Positions 12,843 through 23,000 of a DNA stretch of 64,000 bases are shown here, piece by piece. How positions within the stretch are numbered: the first letter of the stretch is position 1; each line of letters opens with the position of its first letter. The translations under genes were made by a program, and so were the position numbers. The notes under the pieces were generated by a model. That model was not told the origin of the DNA. It made no database searches and saw nothing but the letters and a program-made list of their open reading frames with translations. Source of the DNA: Lethocerus indicus (Eukaryota; Arthropoda; Insecta; Hemiptera; Belostomatidae); assembly GCA_019843655.1 (NCBI GenBank), contig JACDQD010000003.1, positions 14,138,925-14,202,924 on the forward strand, given 5' to 3'.

Positions 12843-13972
12843 ACCGATTCTCGGGAGTTAGTACAGAGGCTGATTACAGCCTACCTGGCAGGGCAAATAG
12901 GACGGACCGGCCAGCTAATAGTTTGCGACAGGATGGTGGAAACCATAAAATCGGAGACGAGACAAAACGGATTAGTAAAAAGCTACCATACCGGTATCAC
13001 GAATCATAGGTGTGAAAAGGAAACAGTAGATCACTTAAAGAGGGAGTACTACTGGCCCAACATGTTGGGCACGGTCAGAGAAATTGTCGGTGAGAGTTCG
13101 GTGTGTAACCAAGTAAAGTACGTAAGGAGACCGCTAGAAGCCCCGCGGATGGTTACACCGACCCCGACAGAACCGGGTTTGAGAGTCCAGATAGACGTGT
13201 TCTTCTGGGAAAAGGAAAAGTACCTCACGACGATTGATGAGTACTCACGCCTAGCCTACGCCCGGCGAATTAGGAATAAGACGGCGAGCGCAATTAGGAC
13301 GGCGCTGTTAGAACGATTCGCGACGCAAGGAAAACCGAATTTGGTCATTATGGACAAGGGCCGCGAATTTGACAATAAACGTCTCCGCGATACACTGAAA
13401 GAGCTCGATATTGGCTGGCATTATACAACGCCGCGACATCCGCAATCCAACGGTATGATCGAACGCCTGCACGGGACCTCGCGGAGTACTTCTAAATTTA
13501 TGAAAGTCGTAAAAGGCGTAACGGGAACGAACGCGATGGCTAGAGCCGTCCTAGCCTATAACTACAGCGTACATTCCGCGACGGGTCAGACCCGCACGAT
13601 TTAACAAATTCCCTTTGGCACGGGCGGGCGTGTCGGACAAAATTGAGAAGACAAAAACGGAAATGACTAACAAGCATAATACAGGGACGGAAGGGAATTT
13701 ACTCGAAGAGATACGCGCGGGTGATGTGGTCTTCCGTAAGAACGCCTGCCGGCGCAGGAAAACAGATCCGCGATATCTGGGGCCGTATCGGGTCGCCCGG
13801 TTGTTGTAGTAGAAACCGGGCGCGACTCGAGAGGGCCGACAACCCCGCAGGGCGACGCGAGACCGCCCACCTCCAGGAGTTGCGGACTCCGCGGAAGAAG
13901 AGAGTTCGGTTCGCGAACGGATTCCCGATCCCGATCGCCGGGGAAAAATTTGTAAATAGTTAGGGACCCCCC
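12843..13972 (+). pseudogene. Broken gypsy/Ty3-type integrase, 5'-truncated and frameshifted
   Basis: This is the 3' end of a pol gene of an LTR retrotransposon. Integrase inserts the cDNA copy into host chromosomes. Visible in order are an HHCC-like zinc module (His pair in HTGITNH, then REYYWPNM), with Ser where the first Cys is expected (SSVCNQ); and a DDE core with Asp in LRVQIDVFF, Asp in VIMDKGREF and Glu in GMIERLHG. The first frame stops at 13604. A +1 frame (13600-13809) continues the family pattern, ending in a DPRYLGPYRV-type C-terminal motif, so one base has been gained or lost near 13590. Gag, protease, RT and RNase H are absent. The 5' end is the satellite junction. Assigned from motif order and spacing; not functional as it stands. 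Confidence 0.85.
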
Positions 13973-14277
13973 TCGGCAAAGTTTAATATTAGTTCAGTTA
14001 CCTTGTGTTATTTTTATTTTTCCCTTTGTGCGGTTAATTTATTTTTATTTTTACGAGCATCGTTCCTGTCGCAACGTGCAGAAAGACCAGAGGCAGGAAC
14101 AAGCAGAATGCAATGGGCCGAGGAGGATTATGGAGGAAACCCTGTCCCCGAACTTTAGAAATAAGAAATGGAATTGTAAATAGAATTGTAAATAACCCTT
14201 AACAAAGGGCTTTGCCAAATCTCTATGTTGCTGTTTACGATAGCTAATGCCTCTTGGGCTTACGGCCGCCCTTCTGA

Positions 14278-14280
<3 letters not shown>
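13973..14280 (+). mobile_element. Possible LTR/3' remnant of the gypsy element
   Basis: A non-coding, T-rich stretch follows the integrase. An AGTTAGGGACC start at about 13960 resembles the AGTTA start seen in insect errantivirus LTRs (family knowledge; the match here is short). The stretch ends at the (TA)n tract. Its last 80 bp (AACAAAGGGCTTTGCCAAAT to CGCCCTTCTGACTTA) occur again inverted at 29738-29820, also flanked by (TA)n. No second LTR is visible, so the boundaries are tentative. Confidence 0.35.
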
Positions 14281-14343
<63 letters not shown>

Positions 14344-14467
14344 CGAGAGTTCGAGACGATTGTTCGATTGTTGAGTTTTTTCTCAAAATAAATTCGTTCT
14401 TGAACAAATAATTTATTTGATTTCGGACGAATTTAATACGTATATGTATACATAAACACACCAAAGG

Positions 14468-14516
<49 letters not shown>
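14280..14516. repeat. Two (TA)n microsatellites
   Basis: Pure TA tracts lie at about 14280-14340 and 14468-14512, separated by 125 bp of unrecognised AT-rich DNA. Confidence 0.95.
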
Positions 14517-14518
<2 letters not shown>

Positions 14519-14639
14519 AGTAATAATGAAATGTTCCTTCAAAGCCGTGTTGCATCAACTTGCTTTGACATTCAATGGCATTATTAACATCTTTCTTATA
14601 AATAGCAGAATACAAGTTACCTTTTGTTAAGTAGGTGTT

Positions 14640-15380
14640 AATAGAGAATTAAACCATATAGTGATGTAATTTATTTATAAAATAAATAAATAAAAATGGG
14701 AATTACTAATTCCTTTCTTACACATGTCAATCTACAAAGGGCAATAACTTTGATGACACAATTTACATCCATGTTTCCGTGTACCATTCAAACTATACAG
14801 AGATGTAATATATTAAGATGAATAGATAACATAAAGGGAATTGTTAATTCCTTTCTTACACATGTCAATCTACAAGGGCAATCATTTTGATAACACAATT
14901 TACATCAATGTTTCCATGTAACCTTCAAACCATACAGTGATGTAATACATTTATAAAATAGATAACATAATGAGAATTACAAATTCCTTTCTTACACGTC
15001 TATCCATAAAAGGCTTTGATAACACAATTTACATCCATGTTTCCATGTATAATTCAAAACATACAGTGATGTAATATGAATATAAAATAAATAAATAACA
15101 AAGGTAATTACTAATTCCTTTCTTACACACGTCAATCAACAAGGGGAAATAACTTTAAAAACAAAATTTACAACCCTGCATCATTAAAACAATATAGTGA
15201 TGTAATATATAAAATAAATAAATAATAGGGAATTATTAAGGACATTCTTACACAAACCAATCTACAAAGAGCAATAACTTCGATAACACAATTTAAAACA
15301 TGTTTTCATGCCAGTGATTCGGTGTTACAAACTCTGGTATCAAGCTTAATGACATGGTGTTATACTGACATATTAGAAGA
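14640..15380. repeat. ~135-bp tandem repeat, about five diverged copies
   Basis: The phrase AATTCCTTTCTTACAC recurs at about 14708, 14846, 14982 and 15113, with a weaker copy at about 15245, a period of 131-137 bp. Each unit also carries ATAACACAATTTACATCCAT and a TGATGTAATA segment. Copies differ by point changes and short indels, so the array is older than the satellites to the left. Confidence 0.8.
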
Positions 15381-15830
15381 TGAATGAAAAATGGGGTTTT
15401 AGGCGTAAAATCGTCTCTAAAATACGTTTTTCGGGCCCAAAAATGCCTTTTCTAGGGGCAAAATCGACACCAAAATGCTGTTTTTAGGCTCTAAAATGCT
15501 GTTTTCAGGTCCAAGAATGGGGTATTTAGGTGCAAAATCGACTCTAAAATGCGGTTTTAAGGCGTAAAATCGTCCCAAAAATGTCGTTTTTAAGGGCAAA
15601 ATCGGTTCTAGAGTTCTGTTTTTGGGCCCAGAAATGGGGTTTTAGGTGAAAAATTGGCCCAAAAATGCATTCTTTGGCCCAAAATCGGTGAAAAATTGCC
15701 GTTTTTAGGCCAAAAAATGACTTCGATAACACAATTTACAACATGTTTTCATGCCAGTGTGTTACAAACTTTGGTATCAAGCTTAATGACATGGTGTTAT
15801 ACTGACATATTAGAAGATGAATGACATGGA
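15280..15830. repeat. 31-bp-family module flanked by a ~108-bp direct duplication
   Basis: A module of the 31-bp repeat family (about 15388-15717) sits between two copies of a ~108-bp segment, at 15280-15387 and 15718-15825. Both copies contain AACATGTTTTCATGCCAGTG and GACATGGTGTTATACTGACA and end in GAAGATGAATGA. They differ by a four-base indel and a few substitutions. Confidence 0.8.
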
Positions 15831-15968
15831 TGGATCTTCTTGGTCTGGTTTTGGGCGGCTCCTGCACCTTTGGATGGGCTGGGCTGGTCAAAATTTTCAT
15901 AACTGTTTTCATCTTTAATGATAATTGTGTCGTCCGTTGCAGTATGAATATATGTTGGTTCAATACCT
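15798..15968 (-). CDS. Possible last exon of an unknown protein
   Basis: Read on the minus strand, an acceptor-like TTTTTATTTAG precedes an open frame that begins GIEPTYIHTATDDT, continues with KDENSYENFDQPSPSKG and ends in NMSV with a stop at 15798. The composition is polar, Asn/Ser/Asp-rich and unlike the repeat-derived frames, so it could be a C-terminal tail. The stop lies next to the duplicated flank of the 31-bp module, so the 3' end may be rearranged. No upstream exon is recognised between 15970 and 17300. It could also be chance. Confidence 0.3.
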
Positions 15969-16099
15969 AAATAAAAAATAATCAATAATAAAATGTCTGT
16001 CTCTACGTTACTATCACGTTTATATACAAAAACATTCTACCATTCAATGTCTTGGATAAAGCAAAAACAATTAGATGAAATATAATCTGCTCCGCGCAC

Positions 16100-16515
16100 T
16101 GCAAAAGAGCCAAAAGTAATAAAAGTTATAACGAGTGAAAAAAGGCGGAATATCAGACCAGAAATACGGTTTTTATGCGTGCAATTGCAAGAATCCGGTT
16201 TTCGAGCGTAAGATTGGTCCAAAAATGCTGTTTTTGGGTCCAAAATCGGCACAAAAAGGCCCAAAATAGCGATTGTAAGGTAAAAAAGAGGTTTTTAAGC
16301 CCAAAATCGGTTCTAAATTGCTGTTTTTAGGCCCAGAAATGGAGTTTTTAGGCTAAAAATTAACCCCAAAAATGCCGTTTTTATGCCAAAAATGTGGTTT
16401 TTAGGCGAAAAATCGGCCCAAAAATGCGTTTTATAGGCCGAAAATTGTTCTTTTTAGGCCAAAAAATTACGGTTGTTAGGCACAAATTCGGCCCAGAAAT
16501 GCTGTTTTTGGGTTG
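16100..16515. repeat. Dispersed module of the 31-bp repeat family
   Basis: Units such as AAAAATGCTGTTTTTGGGTC and GGCCCAAAAATGCGTTTTAT alternate at about 30-bp spacing. Copies are more diverged than in the 1-3.5 kb array. No gene is present. Confidence 0.75.
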
Positions 16516-17310
16516 AATTTCCAACGGGTCCAAAAAAATGTATCCACTGTTCAACAGTCCATAACTTGCAAACCAATTGACTTAGTTGTGTCTCATTTTT
16601 GGTGAAAGTGTAGCTTAAAGTCCGACTTAAAGATATCACTGTAGGTATGATTCTTTCTATAGATAATTAGGCTCGTGTCTACAAACAGAATACTGGATGG
16701 AACAATTCCATTTTCTTAGAATGGCATTGATTCAGTGAGTTTTTTTTGGGGTGAATACTGTAAGTACTTTTCCCAGATTATATTCTGGTGAAATGAATGT
16801 CGCGAAAATAAACTTATAACTAAAAAGTCGGTGGGAGTTTCCTTACGGACGGGAAAACGGAGAGAGGGGGGGTGGGGAGACGATCCACCCTTTTCGAGGT
16901 CCGGGATTTTTTCCAGGATAAATCTCGTCACGCGTTTATATCCCTGAAAATATTCAGGGATATATCGTCGGATATGCGTCGTTTCTGAGTCGGTTCTGGG
17001 CGCGAGGCAGCCCCCGGCCCCTATATCTGGATAAGCCCCAGAAGAGACACACGTATACCTCCTCCTCCTCCTCCTTCTCCAGGGCGGTGGCTGGAAAGAA
17101 AAGGGCGGAGAATATAAATGGCCGGAAGAGAATATTTCGAATATACCCCAGCGAATTTCCCGGAGTGGAGGTTGCCAGATAGTACGAAAATGACAATCCC
17201 CCCCCACAGTATATCGTAGGGGACTGTCAGAAATATCGAAAAAATCCAAACTTTACAGTAGAAAATATTAATCACGTTGAATCCCCGAACCCGACTCAAA
17301 CAGACAATTT
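16516..17310. other. Non-coding, nothing recognised
   Basis: Single-copy-looking DNA with a short (CTC)n tract at about 17060 and a CCCCCCC run at about 17200. The 177-codon minus-strand frame (16716-17249) has no domain and runs through low-complexity Arg codons, so it is not called. Confidence 0.5.
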
Positions 17311-17314
17311 AGAC

Positions 17315-17530
17315 TCACTTAAGGCCATTGCTAAGACCGACATCGAAATTGACCTTAAGTAACACAAATTGACAATAATACAAAGCGATACTTCCGACAT
17401 TTCAGTCAAAAGTCCTTCGGTACCATCCTTAAGCCCCCGGGTATGTTTCTAACCGAAAAATCCATAATTACCTCAACATACCGACAGTCCTGAAGGACAT
17501 TCTCCACTCCCTTCAGTCCCTTTCCTCTAT
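17315..17530 (+). mobile_element. LINE (Jockey-like) 3' fragment
   Basis: The sequence carries TTTCAGTCAAAAGTCCTTCG and GGGTATGTTTCTAACCGAAA followed by CACTCCCTTCAGTCCC. The same order of phrases occurs in the plus-strand copy at 50.3 kb and, inverted, at 22.85 and 44.2 kb. In the best copy these encode the end of a non-LTR reverse transcriptase. Here the frame is broken. Confidence 0.65.
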
Positions 17531-17969
17531 TATCATCCCCCCCCCGCCCGCCTCGGCTTAAACCAAGTGCGGTATCAATGACGCTTATTGCACTTTTTAC
17601 AGTCGCGACAGTAAAATAAGAGAGAGAGAGAAAAAATATACTGAAAAAAACTGAAAAATCGAGCCCAGTGTCGATACCGCCCCAAAGAGAATAATTGTTC
17701 CCCGTATTATCGGGGAATATCAGATATATTATGTGCCGATTGTGGGACAGATGTACTGTTGTGACGAGGCCTATGTCCATTTGCGTGCCAACTCCAATTT
17801 CCGCCTCTGCAGACGCCAATAAACAGCCAAATTGGTTCTACCGTGACTGTCGAACGCCGCTATTGATTAAAGCCGATGAAATCGACGGAATAACGCCAAA
17901 TCTAGACACGATATTATGTCGTATAGAGAGACGCGAAGATATAGGTCTCGGACAACAATTAATCTACTT

Positions 17970-18270
17970 TAACATACCTGTTTTTGTGGTCTTTGAGGGG
18001 TTAGAATATCCCGTTTCTCTGTCTCCTCTCTAGCCGGTTCTGTCTTCTAGTAGACCGGTTTCGGCCGCCCGCCATCTTCAGTAGCGCCGCCAGTAACTTT
18101 GGATGTTTTTCGGGCATCCTCGATGTACTGCCGCTGTCACTTTTACTGTACAATTTATAGTGACAGTGTACAGTAAAAGTGGAGTGGGGAGAACACCGCT
18201 ACTGAAGATGGCGAGCGGCCGAAACCGGTCTATCGGAAGAGACGGAAACACGGCAAACCTACGAAGTCTT
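17970..18270. mobile_element. Palindromic (foldback) element, copy 1
   Basis: The left arm runs from 'cctgtttttgtggtc' through GACCGGTTTCGGCCG to ATCTTCAGTAGCG. The right arm is its inverse (CTACTGAAGATGGCGAGCGG onward). The centre contains complementary TTTTACTGTACA / TGTACAGTAAAA, so the copy can fold on itself. It has no coding capacity. It is one of about 19 copies in the window. Confidence 0.8.
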
Positions 18271-19045
18271 TCGACATTTTTCACGAGAAAATCACATAGA
18301 TCTCAACGATTCCGAAAGGCGAGAGGGGAAAACTCTTTTCCGGACGTTTTCCCTTTCGATTGACACCAATTATCTGGTTTGAGGCGAGAAAACGGTTTGA
18401 ATTTCACCCCGGATTTCCCGGGGCCCGTATTCCCAATTGGAGTCGCCGGAAAAGTTTCAGTCGATGGTCTGAAAATTGGTAAATCGTTCCTCGTTTCATA
18501 ATCATTGATCGGTAAACGAACGGGCCTACCGAATTGTCTCCCCAAGAATCAACCCCCAGGAGCTGTTTTTTTTTCAGCCGAACAACATTCTTATAATCAA
18601 GTTATTCGTGGAAATAATCAAGAATTATGCCAGGTATAAATTGTATTGTACCGTCCGATAACATTTCGTAGGCTCGAAATAATATCTTTTCGATATAACG
18701 GAGATTTTGAATGGGTTGAATCGCGCCCATCAACTGCCATCGTGAGGTTCCTATCATGTTTTTTTATTTTTATCGTATTTAATAAATATTTAATTTTGTG
18801 ATAAAGGAGGTTTTTTTTGTGTGAAGGGTTGTGGAATTTCGTTATATTTTTTTACGCCAAAGTTTAAGATCGGTTGGTTTTCCTTACTTACAAAGATTCA
18901 ATTTTTTTTGTTTTCTCTTCATTTTAAAACCTCGTAGAAGGGGCGTAAAAGCGGCAAATAGTTATTGGAAATTGTGGCACAATTTCGGTCAATAACCCCC
19001 CCCCCCAATAAAATTTTAAGATTTTTTTTAACACTTAGCTTTCTG
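18271..19045. other. Non-coding, AT-rich
   Basis: No gene recognised. Homopolymer runs of T (about 18568, 18820) and C (about 18998). Confidence 0.5.
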
Positions 19046-19395
19046 TAAGTTTGTGGTGTTTCTGTCTCCTCTCTCGCCGGTTCGGTCTTTCGCTAGACCG
19101 GTTTCGGCCGCTCGCCATCTTCAGTAGCGCTGTGTTAGTCACTTTTAGTGTCATGTCACTTGTAGTGTCACTTGTAGTATCACTTGTAGTGTCACTTGTA
19201 GTGTCACTTGTAGTGTCACTTGTAGTGTCACCTGTACGCTGTCACTTGCACAGTACAAGTGACAGTGACACAGTGCAGTGAGGATGCGCCCCAAAAACAT
19301 CCAAAGTGACTGACACCGCGCTACTGAAGATGGCGAGCGGCCGAAACCGGTTTAGACAGAAACACCACATACCGACGGTATTACAACCCCTAGGC
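19046..19395. mobile_element. Palindromic (foldback) element, copy 2, with internal 12-bp repeats
   Basis: Arms as in the other copies (TCGGCCGCTCGCCATCTTCA and inverse), bounded by 'gtggtgtttctgtctcc' and 'gacagaaacaccacat'. The central loop carries about eight direct repeats of GTGTCACTTGTA-like units (19150-19240), absent or much shorter in most other copies. The loop shows how the family varies in length. Confidence 0.85.
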
Positions 19396-19399
19396 GGAC

Positions 19400-20055
19400 C
19401 ACAAAACAGGTACGTTAAAGTATTTAGCTTTCTGTTTTTTTTATTCCGTTCCAGAACCGTCTCAGCCACAGGAAGGAGTCGATGGCGGAACAGGACGAAG
19501 TCACCACTTCCGATTCGAGGGTACTCACCGGACACGTGTACCCCTTCGCCGTCGTACTCAGGCTCCGAGTACTGCAGGTAAATACTCGTTTAATTGTCTT
19601 TTTTACAGACATATTTACGGACTGCCGTTCTCGATAGTTATCGACCTGTTATTGGAGGAAAATTCCATGAGCCGCAGGGAAAAATTCGAATTTTTCCCAT
19701 TAACACATTTTCTCGGAAATCACCCTCTTAATAACGCAATTCGAAGGTGTTACTCATTTGATTCACCTTTTTTTACACCTCGTTTTACACACAGAGTTTT
19801 TCTCTTAATTATAGTAATTTTGTATTATTTCTCACTTCATTCATTTCACCTTTTACCAGTGCCCAAACGCCAGATATTATTATGAGATTTTTTTAAAGAT
19901 ACGTCACACAGTGTCATAAATCGTAGGTTTAATGAACTAAAAATTTTAAGGAGAAGTACAGATTTATTAAAAGCGATAAAATCTATTCTCTAGGTATGCT
20001 AAAATGAATGGGTTCTTCTTAGAGAACCGGTTTTGACTTCTCTCCGAATAGAATT
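19400..20055. other. 3' flank of gene C, nothing recognised
   Basis: No supported coding sequence. The next recognisable exon on the minus strand ends at 20061. A minus-strand poly(A) signal for gene C would lie here, but no unambiguous one was picked out. Confidence 0.4.
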
Positions 20056-20060
20056 GGATA

Positions 20061-23000
20061 CTAAAAAATTAGGTGCTCTCGACGGTCTCGGGTGTAATTG
20101 AAAGGGGCCGTTGTCCAGACATCGTCGTAGGGCAGAGTCGGAGGGCTGTCCGTCGGCTCGAGCAGTTCGATTCCGGCGGTGATGACCGAGCGGACGGAAC
20201 GGTTGAGCGATATGGAGGACGTGGCCGATGTATTGGCGAAGAGGAGGTCCGAGGAGCGGACCAGGGGACCGGACGGGTTGGTGAGCGGCAGGAAGACGTT
20301 GGGCCTGCCGGCGAAGGAGGCAGTCAGGCGGAAGACGTGGAGGAGCTTGCCGACCTCCAGGAGGCCACGGTCGGGCCGCTCCTGAGGCCGGTACCTGAGG
20401 CCTGCCGGCAGGCCGCACGAACTCAGGTCCTCCCTCATGGAGCAGCTGACTACCGCGCACCTCCTCACCCTGTACCTGGCCGAGTCATCAACTTCTTGTA
20501 CGCTGTCCGTCACCACCGCCCTGTACACTCCCAGGCTGTAGTCCGCCCATTCGGGGCTGTCCATGCCCAGCACGAAACTGTCCTTCTCCTTCACGTACCT
20601 GTAAAAGACTCTCATCGGTTACCACTCCAATAAATAACACCTAATATTTCCCCTTCTTAAATTAATAAATAAATAACATTTTCTGAGTTAAATACGTGTT
20701 TTGTGGTCTGCGAGGGGTTGGAATACCGTAGGTTCGTCGTATTTCTGTCTCCTCTCTCCAGTTCGGTCTTTTGCCAGACCGGTTTCGGCCGCTCGCCATC
20801 TTCAGTAGCGCTGTGTTAGTCACTTGTAGTGTCACAATAGTGTCATAAATCGTAGATTTAATTTAAACTCATTTGTTATTCAAGGAGAAAAAGTAGAAGA
20901 TCAGTTCCAGATCGCAGGCTGACAGCTATTTTATATTAGAAATATTTAAAATTCGCTTAAATTTATTGAATATTGAAGGGATTTTGGGGGGGGGGGAATT
21001 GGACGCTGTTCCGAAGTCTGTATAACTACGAAAAATTATTAATTACCGCGTTTACCTTGGGGGTTGAAGAGAGTTACTCGGGTCGAGGGTAATTAGGGGG
21101 ATGATTTTACCTGGTGACTATAGACAGGTTGAAGTGGCAGCAGGTCTGGTTTTGACAGAGGGTGAAGTTTCGGTCGAGGCGCGCCTCCAGGTAGACCGAG
21201 TTGGCGAGCTGTTCAGGCTCCCCTGTCACATCCAGTAGTCTGGTGGTGTATCCCCTGAGTGTTTCCCTTTCCACCCTGGCCACGGACTCCCGCCTACCGT
21301 TCAACGGCCTCCTCCTCCTCCTCCTCCTCCTACTACTCCTACTCCTCCTCCATCTGCTCCTCCACCACCTCCTCCTCCTCCTCCCAGGCCTGCGTTCTTC
21401 CACTTCTACGTCTTCCCGTTTGGTACGCTCCACTTCCCCGGTCTGAGACAGAGGCAGGTCTGCCGCCCAACCGGCAGCGTTCAGTCAGGAAAAGTCTCGG
21501 AAAAGTGTCCAATCGGAGGAAATGTATTGGCTTGACAACTGAGTAATTGCGGAATTCACCGACAAGTGGCGTCAATATCTTTGCACAGATAGGCCGTAGA
21601 TGGTTTCGAATGCAAGTATAAGATACATTCGGCTTCTCTGCAATGTCCCTCGTTGAATCAATAATGGCCCTTATTCGGTCATCGTCGACCTCCACCGGAC
21701 GTCCGGAGCGCTCCTCGAATGTTTCAGAAAGGACCAAATATTGACGTGTCGAAGAATCTCATCCGTGCAAAGATGTTGACGTACTTAAAAATCTGTACAG
21801 ACCAGTTGTTGTTGGCGAATTCCGCGATTACTTAGTTGTCAGCCCAATAATTAACCCTTTCGCTACTACGGGCCACTATAGTGGCCTTCCATAAGATGCA
21901 AACTGTGGTACTACGGGCCACTATAGTGGCTCTCCATAAGATGCAAACTGTGGTACTACGGGCCACTATAGTGGCTCTCGACAAGATGCCACTGAGGTAC
22001 TACGGGCCACTATAGTGGCTCTCGACAAGATGCCACTGAGGTACTACGGGCCACTATAGTGGCTCTCGACAAGATGCCACTGAGGTACTACGGGCCACTA
22101 TAGTGGCCTTCCATAAGATGCCACTGAGGTACTACGGGCCACTATAGTGGCTCTCGACAAGATGCCACTGAGGTACTACGGGCCACTATAGTGGCTCTCG
22201 ACAAGATGCCACTGAGGTACTACGGGCCACTATAGTGGCTCTCACAAGATGCACTCAGGTACTAGGGCCACTATAGTGGCTCTCCACAAGATGCCACTGA
22301 GGTACTACGGGCCACTATAGTGGCTCTCGACAAGATGCCACTGAGGTACTACGGGCCACTATAGTGGCTCTCGACAAGATGCCACCGAGGTACTACGGTA
22401 CTATTAATAGCTCTATACCATTCTCTGCATAAACGAAAACGTCTTTTGAGCCGACCACGAGAGAAGTGGTACTGTTAGGTGCGTCTTGAAATTTGCCAAC
22501 ACCCTTTCGGCACCGAATACCATTTTCAATCCTGGATTGTGTAAATGGTATGACGCTGGGCCTTACCCCAGTATTGCGGCAGGTGGGGCATCGTCGAATT
22601 GGGCAGTTTTGGCACCGCCTGCACCAGCATCGAACCGCGCCTTACCCAGTCCATCGTGTACTCCAGCGGTCCGGCTCTTCCGCAGTAGAGCCCGCTTCCG
22701 GCCATCGATTCCACCGTATCGACGAGGCCGGCCGCCAACAGCGCCCGGTTCGAGAGATAGGACCACGACCACTGCCTCTGCAGACCTTCCCAGAGAGAGA
22801 GAGAGAGGGAAAAGAGTAAAATTATATCGGAAAATTTGTTGGCTACACTTCTTTGATCCATCCAGTGATGGTACTTTTGACCTGTATCCGGCCTACAGAA
22901 AAAGTCTCTGGGCCGGCGGCGTTTAAGCCGGATAACGGGCGGGTAAAAGGGGATAGGGACTGGACACAGGAGTGGATTTGGATGGAATTTAAGGAAACGC

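Noticed and set aside
20073..20633. 186-codon plus-strand frame
   Set aside because: Antisense shadow of the last exon of gene C, which has paralogue and splice support.
21201..21446. Poly-Leu/poly-Ser plus frames at 21.3 kb
   Set aside because: Antisense reading of the (CTC)n tract. Even the sense (AGG)n part of gene C here is doubtful as coding.
21855..22400. CRISPR-like array (regular repeats with spacers)
   Set aside because: Spacers are also repeated and nearly constant, the DNA is intronic in an animal gene, and no cas genes exist.
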